Below the pieces are notes generated by a model. The model saw only the letters and a program-made list of their open reading frames with translations, was not told the origin of the DNA and ran no database searches. Shown here one piece after another: positions 48,501-60,500 of a DNA stretch of 64,000 nucleotides. The stretch's first letter is position 1. Each line of letters begins with the position of its first letter. A program made the translations under genes and the position numbers. The DNA is from Liolophura sinensis (taxonomy: Eukaryota > Mollusca > Polyplacophora > Chitonida > Chitonidae), in the NCBI RefSeq assembly GCF_032854445.1, contig NC_088302.1:25371788-25435787 (forward strand), written 5' to 3'.

Positions 48501-51500
48501 CAGCCGCTTCCACTCAGCCACAGGCGTTATATGCCTGTCGAGGATCCCCTGCAATTCTTCCAAGGCATTGCGGGACCGTGGGTACTTATGCCGCACACCT
48601 AGGAGCGTCTCAAACTCCTCCCGTAGTGCTCGCGCTCTTTGATGGTGCCTCATTGTACGAGTCAGTGTAACTATGCACACGACTCTCTAATTGTAAATTT
48701 CTATAGCCGCCAGCCGTTTGAACTTGTCCAAGAAAGCGTTGTGCCTCCACTTCCTTTCACACGTCTGGACCCTATTATGTCCGCAGGCCATGTAAAGCCG
48801 AAATCGGTTTTTAACACCCCGACCACAGCTAATACATGGCTGGGTGCCAGGACCCTGCCGCAGACGGTATAGGTGACCCCCGCAATACTCCCCCAGAAAA
48901 CTCTTACCACAGAGCTCCGTGGAGCCGATGAGAAGCCACCGGCAATTATTGTAACCCTTTCGCATGTTGTATACACAATTGGTGTAGAAGCATTTCTGAG
49001 CAATGGGTATGTCTAATAGAACCCCAGATGGGGGGTGGGGCCTCTATTTTGTTCTGGGGAGGGCCCCAATGGGGGCGTGGGCAAGAACCTATAGTGTGTA
49101 TACTAGAACTTCTGGACCTCGCCGGGAATCGGGGCTGGGAGCCTCTATTTGCCAAATGGAGGGTGTGCCAGAACCAATAGTGTGTATACTAGAGCTTCTG
49201 GACCTCGCCGGGAATAGGGGCTGGGGGCCTCCATTTGCCAAATGGAGAGTGTGCCAGAACTCCTATTCCCTATACTACTCGTTACGATTACACACTTACA
49301 ACTGTGGCGGTGAATGGCGACACAATGGCAGCAATTCGACAGACGGCGCTCGTGATACCAGTCCCGAATGACCTGAATGACAGAGAGACTTGTGTTTAAG
49401 TATAAAACGTATAAAATCTGGATATTTATATGAACTGTCTGTAAATGTGTGCTCTGAGGATCGTAAACTCAGGCCTATCAATCTCTCCGACCCAATCTTG
49501 CTCCATGGCCGTACGAGGGAATGTCTTCCAGCTTTGGAGGGTTCTTAGTCTTGACTAGGTTCTGTCCGGTTTCCTCCCATCTTAACGATGGCCGCAGTAG
49601 AATACGTGAAATATCTCTGAGCACAGCGTACAATACCGATCAAAGAAATAAACGAATCAATAAAATCTTGCTGCAAAAAGTTTTGAATAAACAAGAGGTC
49701 ATGTAATATAATACCCAATGATCAATATAGCGATGAATTCAAACTTGAATAACCTGTTTTTCCTTATTTCAGGTTCGGAAATTCTTGAGACGACAATATA
49801 GACATGATTTGTCAGACATACTATGCTCCTTACGGAAAAGAGTGACACAACAGTAAGTGTTTTATGTATATAGAGTGTATCACACTGAATAACACATCAA
49901 ACTGCCAACATGTAGGTGACAGCACACTGAAAAACACATTGTACTGGTTACATCTATGTGATATTGAGTGCAGCACTCTTAATTACACACTGTACTGGCT
50001 ACATGTAGGTGATATAGAGTGCGGCACACTGAATAACACACTGTACTGGTTATATGTAGGTGATATAAAGTGCAGCACACTGAATATCACATTGTACTGG
50101 CTACATGTAGGTGATGCCGAGTGTAGCACGCCGAATATCACATTGTACTGGCTACATCTAGGTGATATAGAGTGTAGCACACTGAATAACATAATATACC
50201 GTACTGGCTACATGGAGGTGAAGTCGCAGACACAGCAAATCTTAAGTGAGCCATCAAACCTTCGTTAAGAAAAGAATATAGGCCTATTTGAGTAAGACAA
50301 GTATATGTTTTATGTTGATACAAATAAAGGATTATACACTTCAGCGGTTAAACTGTAGACAAAATTATTTGAAAATGTTCCCAAGAAGAAATCTTTTGGT
50401 CTATATGGAGAGAACATGACTTACTCGGTTGAAAAAAGATTCCTTACCTTATATTTGTTGGGAAGACCTCCGGAGTGTACATAAAGATCAGGTTAAACGT
50501 ACTAGTTATACTGAACTTCCCTATCATAATCAAGCCAGTAAGGACGATAGCTCCAGCTTGTCCTTCTGGAAAAGATTGATTCGACTTAAATCTCGAATTT
50601 AAATATATTACGATGTCAGTTTCCTTAAACAGTTTCATCAACATACTCAACTTCTCCTTCATACAGATCGTCATCATATGACTGACGTTAAACCAAAAGC
50701 GCTCACTCACTCACTAACTCCATAGAGAAGATATTTTTACACTCCAGCTGAAACGTTCAACAGATTCTTTGTCTTCAGATATTCCACTGTATAAGATTAC
50801 ATATATTTTCATTTTAAAAAAAAACTTCAACTTTTACATCTTAAAACATTTAAATACTAGTTGCGTATTATTTACTTGGTCGTTTTTGGCGTTTCAATAA
50901 TGCTAGTGTGGTTTAAAGGATGAAAACTGGAAAGTTACTGACAAACGTGTGATGTTTGCGACGCAGAGTCTGAGAGAAGCACACCACTGATGGTGATCTT
51001 CAGCGAATGTTACACTATGCAAACAGCCGCACGATTGTCGTCGACGGCTTTATGACGCAAAGGAAGTTGCAATTAAAGCGCAAAATGAGATACACATTTT
51101 GATTACCGTCAACTTATGAACTGGAATGGTACAAGATTAGGGTACTGTTTTAGTTTACTTGACTATATGTTGTCACTTTCAGCCATTATTAAAACAAAAC
51201 TGCTGACTGCTTTGCGTTGAACGAATTCATCCCAATTACTTTACTTAGTACTTTAATCGTGTGTGTTGAACGTTGTTTGGGAAATGCGCTTTCCCGCGCA
51301 ATGGCGACACCGCTTTGGTTCGAATTACTTAAGACGGGAAAGGCGACTCAATAGTCGTGATAATTGACCCGGAATGTCCATTATTGGCTGGTATACGAAT
51401 GTCTATTTTGATGACTAGACTTTGGTGGTATTGCCTATGTATAAAGAAAAGCCCACGGACCTGTTGTAGTATATATAGCAGCGGCGGAAACCATACATAT

Positions 51501-54500
51501 CGACGCCAGTAAATGCAGCCCAAAAAGAACCTTCTTTCGCCCACATCTGAAAAATAAGAGTATAGTTTTATTGATTTATGTGCGTTTTATATCAGGCTGA
51601 ACGGAGGTTTGACATACATTTATGGATCATCAGTAAAGTTAACAGGTAGGGACAAAAGCAGGATGACAATGTGGAGAATATGTCCTGGTGCTGTTTAAAG
51701 GCAAAGACGTCATTAAATTGAAGTATATGTCAGTTAAAAGACAATTAAACTCTGTCCGAGAAAACAGTAGTCGCACTGCCCATAGTAAAATATGGCAAAA
51801 AAAGTCTAGTTACAAAGTATGCTTTCTGTTATATTCCTTGTGGTTGCAAAATTATGATAAAAATTACGTTAAGAAAAATATAAAAAATTATTGGCCAGTA
51901 GTCAATTTACCTGTCCGCTTTCCTCCCACAACAATGCTGGCTACCGTCGTATAGGTGAAACATTCCTAAGACCGGGTAAAACACCAATTAAATAAATGAA
52001 TAAATCCTAATATAAAAACGTTATACGTGTGTTAATAGTAAACAGGAAACATACAGACATGCTGTATATCAGTATTTTTCTGGAGGGTGGCGCATCCACT
52101 CACTTCAGGATAATTGGTATGGAGATGATACCAGAGGCAAGGTCCATCACTGCAGTGAGGAATAAGTTGAGATAGCGGTCTCCTGAAATCGTCGTTGATA
52201 GCATGAACAGGCCCGTATATGTCAGCGAATTGGTAAACCTTAGATGTGGTAACAAGCACAAAGCAGATCGATATCAATACAATGAACGACTTTGATCGGT
52301 TACAAAAATGGTTCGAATTTATCGTAAAAGCGAATCCTTTTCTGCAGTAATGCTAGGGTGCTTATGTATTTTATGACAGACCGTGAAAGGTTTTGGGTCG
52401 GTTAGGTAAGGGCAGGAAGGGGTTTTGCGTGTTTCCCATCTAGATAGGAAGAACATTGTAAATTGCTTTTCTAAATGTATATATTTCTGGATTCGGTAAA
52501 ATGTGACTATGTTGTCTAAAAAAGCTGCACTTTGATTGGATTATTTATCATTGCACAGTTTGCACGTTATAAAGAGAACACAAAGCTAAGCCAAAAACCA
52601 TGTGAAACAGCCTAGTGAATTTACTGTCATTTCAAAGATTTTGTTATCATAATCATATGGTCATAATCATATTTATCTTAAAGGAGAAGAAAATTTAAAT
52701 ATCAATCAAATACCATTGAAAAGAGTATGCTTTTCCTCGCAGGTGCATGCCATAAAAACTTCTAATATGTACCTCAGGTTGATAAATTAGAAATAAAGTC
52801 AGTGCCAAAATCCGCTTCGGGCGACTCCATTTTGCCTACGAACTAGTCCTGAACTCTTCTGTGTTAGGACGAGAATTGCAGAAAGTGAAGTTCGTACATT
52901 TCCGGTAGAACTCTTCTTCCCAGAAGGTAGTGAACAGTACAGTTCGCTTACCACTTGACGATCGGGAAACCGGAATGTTGGACTTAAGTTCAGAGTTTAC
53001 ACGAACAAGCCGGCAGTTTTAACGACTCTCACTGGCTGAGAGGCAACACACCCCCAGCATAAATTATAGGGTGTTAAAGATGGAGGACGCGATGGACGCG
53101 ATTTATGCCAGCTTTGCCAGTCTTCAGGCTTTAGGTGTATGGCAAGGAAAATTGCAAAGTTATGCAGTAGGCATCACCAGACAGAAAAAATGTGCTCTTT
53201 TTAGCCTATAGTGTCATGTTTTTAGGCTTTCTTCTCCTATAATATAAATTTTAGTTCATGTAATTCTATTCCTTTATGTCCTATTGTCATACCAAATTTG
53301 CTGACTCAGCTTTCTCAGAAGCATATTCTGCCGCCGGAAAACACACTGGACACCATAAGCTGCAAAAGAACATGAATGTTTTCTATTTACGCGGACCAAT
53401 AAATGAGGTAGCAACTGGTTTCATTAACATATAATTTTTACATCCGAATATTTACTTTTGTCAGATATTAGAAATGATATAAAAAGAACACAAACCAAAT
53501 GAGAGCCACAATGAATGTAATCTTTCGAAGTCTTCGGTGAGTAATGATGTTCTTGGGTGATATGTCTGCGTCGTTGTTGTCCTTGTTTGAGACGATCTCC
53601 TCATTTTGGGCGATGTCATTGGTGACATTTGGCAGTATTAGAGGTCCGTTTCTTGAACTGCCGTTGTTGTCAGACCAGACGTTTGCCATGGCACATACTG
53701 AGGTTAGCTTCATAGATTTAACTCTATTGATCTTTGCTGCTTTTCTGACAATTTCCATCGCTTCTTTCTCGCGCCCATTCGCCATCAGCCACCTAACAGA
53801 CTCGTCAAGAAAGCTGAAACAATGTAGATGTGCCCTTAGTAATCGATCATACAACAAAACGGAGATTGGCTTTCTCGAGCAATGAGAGGTTGAATTCCCA
53901 AACAAAGGCCGACGTCGATCTGTAGAGAGAGCATGTCTTACATGCACTGATGTGAATTAGGAGAATGTATTACATGTTTTGAGGTGAATAGGGAGGATGT
54001 GTTCCATGTACTGAGGTAGATAGGAAGAATGTATTACATGCACTGAGTTGAACCGGGAGGATGAATTATTTGGACTGGTTGGGGGGGGGGGGGGTGGGGT
54101 GGGGGGGAGAGGGTAGTAGGAATGTATTACGTGCACTGAGATGAATCGGGGGAATGTGTTATACGTACTGATGCGGATAGGAAGGATGTATTACATGCAC
54201 TGAGATGAATCAGGAGGATGTATTACATGTATATGTTTTGAGGAGGAGAGGAAGGATGTATTCCATGCACTGAGATGAATGCGACGAATGTACTATACGT
54301 ACTGAGGTGGATAGAAAGGATGTATTAGACGCACTGAGAAGAACAGGGAAAACGTATTATATGCTTTGAGGTGGACAGGAAGGATGCACATGTAATACAT
54401 GCATTGAGATGAATTGAATGCATTACATATATTGAGGTGCAACAGAAGGATTATTACAGGTACTGAGTTGCATCGTGAGGATGTATTTCATGTACTGAGG

Positions 54501-57500
54501 TGAGTCAAAGGACATACACGTATTACATTTATGGAGGTGGATGAAAAGTATGGATTATGTGTATTAAGGTGCATTACATGTAATGGCTCCAAATAATTTC
54601 TTTATTGCCATTGGTGTGTACATCATTAAAACGATGCTTGAAATCATCATTTGGAAAATTAAAATAGGGTTTTCAATATTTACTTCCTTCAATTAGGTCT
54701 TTTTGCCGTACGGTTATGTACTAAACATAGTCCAGCGAATCTTACTTGTTCGAAGTCAGATCGGGCTGACTCGACTGAGCCTTAGTTGATTGTAATATCC
54801 TAAGATCACAATACTAGCATTAACTTACAATCGACAACCTCCTGCACTTTAAGCTACGATCAACGTAACTTACCGTTTTAAAAAAAATGCAATCGATTGT
54901 GGCATATCTTAATTATTACAGTCGTCGCAAAACAAATAATTGCTTTGGGTAGACTGATGGTTAAAAGTTATAATCCTGGTTTGCAAAGATATGAAATTTG
55001 AAAAGTTATAATCACTTTCAGATTTCTTTGTTCAAGCAGCGTAACTTATTTTAGCAGCCGAGTCTAAAGTCAGTGGTAAAGTTTACAATCAGCTGCGATT
55101 CATTTGAGTAAGTGGGCCCTGCATACATTATCCTCATTTATTTTCAGATTTATTTATTTCAGGTACATGTATACGACAGCGGCATTAAGTGAAATAGTAG
55201 AAATGTAGCTGACAAGCTGAGAGGATCTTCCCCCCCCACCCCCCTCCATCCCAGGCGATACCCGACTTTCTGCACCCATGAACCTGACTTATATATGTTA
55301 AAAACTCTGGAATTGCTTAGCTCCATGTACACACTATTCGTACCATTATACTTCAGTGATACTTTAAGCCACAAATTTCTTCCACATATAGGTATAAAAT
55401 GAATTTCAGACCAACGCCTAGACTTAGGTCTTGCCAGTCTAATTCAGCAAGTCAACAAATAAAGCCACAACGGAAGAGTAGGATTTAAACATTTGTTTCC
55501 TTAGGATAAAGGCCAAAATTCTTTTCTAACCACACATCATAAATCAAAATCAGAGTGAATGTAAAACGGACATTATGCGTATATTTGTTGGCAATCACGA
55601 CAATTTGATGTGGCCTCAGATTTAGACTTTAACTTAAAGTCAGTACAATTTTAGACACCATGGATACTATAGCCAAAATGTCGAAATTGTTTGGACCGCT
55701 TTACCTCCTGCAGACACCAGCGGAAAATGTAAGAAATAATGTTGAAAGAAACGATAAACGAAACGAAAATCTGAAGTTTCCTCGGAAGCGTTTGACCAAA
55801 CATGGACAGAGAGATTAAGCAAAAGCAGTGGATCAAATATTCACTCACAAATAGTGTGCAACAACGATAAGGGAGGCTGAAGTCATGGCAAGCTGGACGT
55901 AATGCCAGCTGATTCCCTTCATGATGTATCCGAGAGCGGGAAGGCAACAGGTGGCAAGCCCCCAGAAAATGTTAGATATCAGGGCGGCCAAAGTTCTGTG
56001 TTTGGGATGAACAGTTCCACCGTTGTCACCCAGAGCACCATTGCTGTACCCTGCAAGAAAACACGTTACTTATTTTACTGTTAGTTTCATCACATTATTA
56101 ATTTAATCTAGGGTAAAGGTGTGAAACAATGGACATTTGGCCAATGGTCGGAAAATATCATATATTCTTTCCACATATAGTTGTTTAGCAGAACGTATGA
56201 ACAAGCGGCCGTAAGTGGGAAGGTCTTCCAGCAGTCTACGGATGGTCGTGGGTTTCCACCGGGCTATGCCCGGTTTCCTCCCACTGGCCGCCGTCGTATA
56301 AGTAAAATATTCTTGAGTACGGCGTAAAACACCAATCAAATAAATAAATAAATTATGCACAAGCACCTGCGATAGACAGTTCGTTCATTTGTTAAGAAAA
56401 ACCAAGGCTATTACAGCCCGTTGAGGACTTCGGCTCTACATAAATGTTTTCTTTATCCCATTGGGGAGGTTAATTCACCTACAGTAGCAAAGAGACTTCA
56501 TATTTATACAACACTGATAAAATTGTGTAAAAATGACACCTGATCACATCAGACCACAGTTTCCCCACGCCAAAGCTGGCCGCCATCGTATAAGTGAAAG
56601 AAATTAACAATTAAATAAAGCCATGCATGACAGCACACAACTTGTCTCGAGAGTGATGAAGCGATGTAACAGATAATGATGGATAGTTTCAGTTCCTTAA
56701 AGCATTTTATTTTTCAAAACCCAAGTGCAAATGAACCTCAAGGCCTTGTATTATACACGAGGGCCTCCGTGGCCGAGGGGGTTAGCACGCCAGCAAGTGA
56801 TCCACTAGCCTCTCACCAACGCAGTCGCTGTGAGTTCAAGTTCAGCTCATCCTGGTTTCCTCTCCGGCCGCACGTTAGGACGGTCTGCAGCATCCCGTGG
56901 ATGGTCATGGGTTACTCCCAGGCTCTGCCCGGTTTCTTTCCATCATAATGCTGGCCGTCGTCGTATAAGTGAAATATTCTTGATTACGGCGTAAGACACC
57001 AATCAAATAAATGAATGAATAAATGTAGCATTGTGTCTGAAAACAAAAATAATTTAAAAAGAACACCTAACTATTACCATTATATATACTATTAAACTTA
57101 GTTTTTGAAAAACGTACCGGTAGAAAGATGCCCATGACGAAACGTGTCATAACAAACATCGTAATACTTGTTGATAAGGCATTAGACGTGGAGGCAAAGA
57201 GGAATAAGACATGGGAAGATAGGAACACTTTCCTTCTTCCGTATTTGTCCGCGGCTACGCTGAAGATCACCGTTCCAAGAGACACGCCAACATTGAACAT
57301 TGTCATGGTCAGGTCCGTGAGAAATGTTTCGCCACAAACCAGATCCCACTGAAACCCATGAAAACCACGGCAAAATAATGTTGCGTGAAATCCCATGAAA
57401 GCAATTTATTTACTTGATTAGTGTTTTACGCCGTACACAACAAGCCTTATAACAGCACGGTAGTTAGCTAGGGATTGAAACCCACATTTGGATATCAAAC

Positions 57501-60500
57501 ATGATCAGGTCAATAATTTCAAAATCAATTTCCAAAATAACGTTCGGCACAAAAAAAAAAAAACACCACGGCAATAAGAAAGCATACAAAGTTAGGTATT
57601 ATGACATAGTCATGTTCCTCTCTGGCCGTACGTGGGAAGGTCTGTCAACAACCTGAGGATGGTCGTGTGTTTCCCCCGGGCTCTGCCCTGTTTCCTTCCA
57701 CCATAATGCTGGCCGCCGTCATATAGGTGAAATATTCTTGAGTACGCCGTAAAACACCAATCGAATATATAAATAAATAAATAAATAAACATATTCATGT
57801 ACAGAGAAATACTACTCAATGATGCCGGAATGTTATTATTGGCGCATACATTAAAAGCAGAAGATTCTCGTTAATCAAAATATATATCCCTGTGGCACAT
57901 CGATTTTAGACAATCCAAATAATAAGACGTGGTCATGCATTTTATTCAGCACAAAGCATATAGATCCTCTCGCGCATGGTTCAGAGGAATTAAACACCAT
58001 TTTAAAGCAGAGGTTCTGGACACTCAAATCATACTAACTTACAAAGGAACTGTTCTCAATGTAAAACTTAAAGGACAAGACAGCACCTGTCTATAACATA
58101 ATTCAATGGCAAGCAGGATAGTCTGAAGTTTTCTGAAATGTATCATGCTTTATTGTTTCATTGAGATTTCATCGAATAACATGTAGAATAAACTGACATT
58201 ACTATACAAATGGCTTGTGGGAAAAAAGGCAGCCATCTTGGGAATTTTATATAATCAAACACGTTGCTATGAGATTTCGCGGTCCAAGCTGTGACGTAGC
58301 CTTTACTCAGTCCTTCCATGAAGTGACATATGATAACACAGAACTACCGATAAAACATCACTTTGAGTCGGTTTACAATAACTTATTTACTTGTAGCCGA
58401 AGGGCCATTTCAAGCAGTGTTGTGTGACAGTTTTCTATTATTTACGGACCACCACAGATGTAAAATCAGCTGATTTACAAGCCGTGTAATATTCAATGAC
58501 GGTATCACAAATTGTGTCAGACAACAGTATCCCTTCCCCGCCCAAACAGCATTCATCTCACTAACAGACCATAGGCCTACTTAGACACGCTGTTCGAATT
58601 ACGGAAATACATTTTTTGCGTTTAGGCAGCATGCGGTTGCTAAATAACAAATATCAGAGTCAGTGAAAAATTCATTAGAGATGCCAAAGGTTTATGGCAG
58701 TGGGAAGACGACATCTCATCTTATAACAATTAAAACTAATTAAATCTAATGATATATAGTTTTTTCTCTCTGAATATATTTGAAGATTTTAAATTTTGCC
58801 CTTTGTCCTTCTCGCATTCAAAAACATGTTTTTTCCGTTTTCTTTTCTGAAGTACAGTAAAATTATTGAAACACATGTTTAAGCCGAGGTGCTTTCTCTG
58901 ACCTCCGCGGTAACAAGGTCAACACTGCTCTCATCTTAGGAGACACAACTACAAAATTGAAGATTAAAATCCGGCGACTGTCGAATGCCTAGATCAGCCT
59001 CAGTGTTGTTTAGACTTTATTTAGATTTTTTTGTGTCAGAATTGAGCATAAATCCAGTTGTACAACCATCATATTGTAATTTTGTAAACATTTAACAGGG
59101 GTCAGAATTACCGGTACCAGCACAGCCCCTCCGGAGGCTACGACCTAAATCAAGAATACCCCGGTATCTGCAGGGTACTCGTAAATTGTATCAACGACAT
59201 AGTAGGCCTACTGAATGAAAAGTTCAAGCAGTGGAAGAAATATCCTTCCAATATGTCCAGTTTCCGAGAAAGCTATTTATCACTTGGTTCTTAATCGGCG
59301 AAGTCCACAACTTTAATCTGCCATAGGCTACTGCTTAGACTATTATATGGGAAATGCCTTCGACGTGAGAGAGCTAGAGTAAACGTGACGACACCTTACT
59401 GTCAGTTATAGGGATGTGCTGAAGCTGTGACCTGACGAAGTTTCACTAAACTTGTACTGGGTTGAAAAAATTCTAAAATCTAAAAAAAGTATTTAATGCC
59501 GGTTTAAAATACTTTGTGTCTTTCAGTGGACACAAACATTAGTCAGGTGCTGCCTTTCACTTTAAGATACTTAGAGTGAAGGCGTATGAAAAAGTATCAT
59601 TCACACACTTAGACTCGTTTTGGCAGCAGACATTTGTGGTGTTGGCTCAAATGCTGCGATCCTAAAATGCTAAAACGCGATAACTATATATGTATTCGAC
59701 TCACAAATCACGGACTACAAGTCTGAGAACTGACTTGGATGTCATGCCTCGAATATCGACTGTCTCCTCTGCATCATTAAAAACTGGTGATGGCTTTCCC
59801 CTCACATGTTACCAACTGTTTTCACCATCTCTATGGCATTCCTTTGCAATGTCGTATTTTACATTGTTTTTGGAAATTGCTTATCAAATTGGAACGCCAA
59901 ATACCTGATTTGCTAAAGGGTATATGAAATATCAAAGCCCTGCAGATCGTGCATAAGGTGTCCTGAAAATGAGTGCATTACGCATCATGGAAAGAAAGCT
60001 ACTCACTTTTAGAAAAATTACTTGATCGGGAGCCAGATCTGAATCACAACCAACAATGGATGGTGGTCGTACCAAAAGCAAGCTATGCACAAACTTTCGT
60101 CACAATCAGTACACAAACTTTCAGCATGAAGTTGCTTTGTAAAATGCACAACGAATAAAACACCCGGAGGAGTCTGTTGTGTGGTGGTCAGTCCGCTAGC
60201 GCAGAATAATGACCCAGCAGCCTCTGACCAACGCGATTTGTTTTAGTTCAGGTATAGTTAAATAATCAAAATGTTTTTGACATATGTTCCTCTGTTTGTA
60301 TGACCACTGTTTGTATGATCACACATTATAAATCATTTGTGCCACAGTTTTCCCCTAATTTATTTTGAAATCCTGGCACAAAATGCCTAAAATGCCAAAA
60401 TTTGCTGGCAACAGTTTAACATATCAATATCAGTTCAAAGCATGTTTGTTGTATGTATTAAATTATGATTAATCTTTTGACTTAAAATAAAATATTGTCG

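Larger units (their letters stand above)
37249..49279. mobile_element. Large GC-rich element with multi-kilobase terminal inverted repeats
   Basis: It begins agtagtatagggaatagg and ends with the exact complement. CGTTA flanks both sides (37244-37248, 49280-49284), a 5-bp target duplication that proves insertion into intron 9 of SLC22 gene B. The left inverted arm runs 37249-40384 and the right arm 45129-49279; both carry the same genes in mirror orientation. The assembled 12,031 bp contains a 200-N gap and a false duplication, so the real length is probably about 8.7 kb with about 1.4 kb of single-copy middle. It is visibly richer in GC than the host flanks. No transposase, polymerase or integrase motif was recognised; it may be a non-autonomous or degraded derivative of a larger element. 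Confidence 0.9.

Noticed and set aside
37249-49279. Classification as a Polinton/Maverick
   Set aside because: The target duplication is 5 bp, not 6 bp, and no PolB, integrase, protease or capsid motif was recognised. It remains possible as a non-autonomous relative.
37249-49279. Bacterial or viral contamination
   Set aside because: The element is flanked by a target duplication inside an intron whose exons continue on both sides, so it is integrated host DNA.
49864-50268. 134-codon frame with 17-residue repeats
   Set aside because: The 51-bp minisatellite unit is a multiple of three, so frames stay open on both strands; there is no independent sign of coding.
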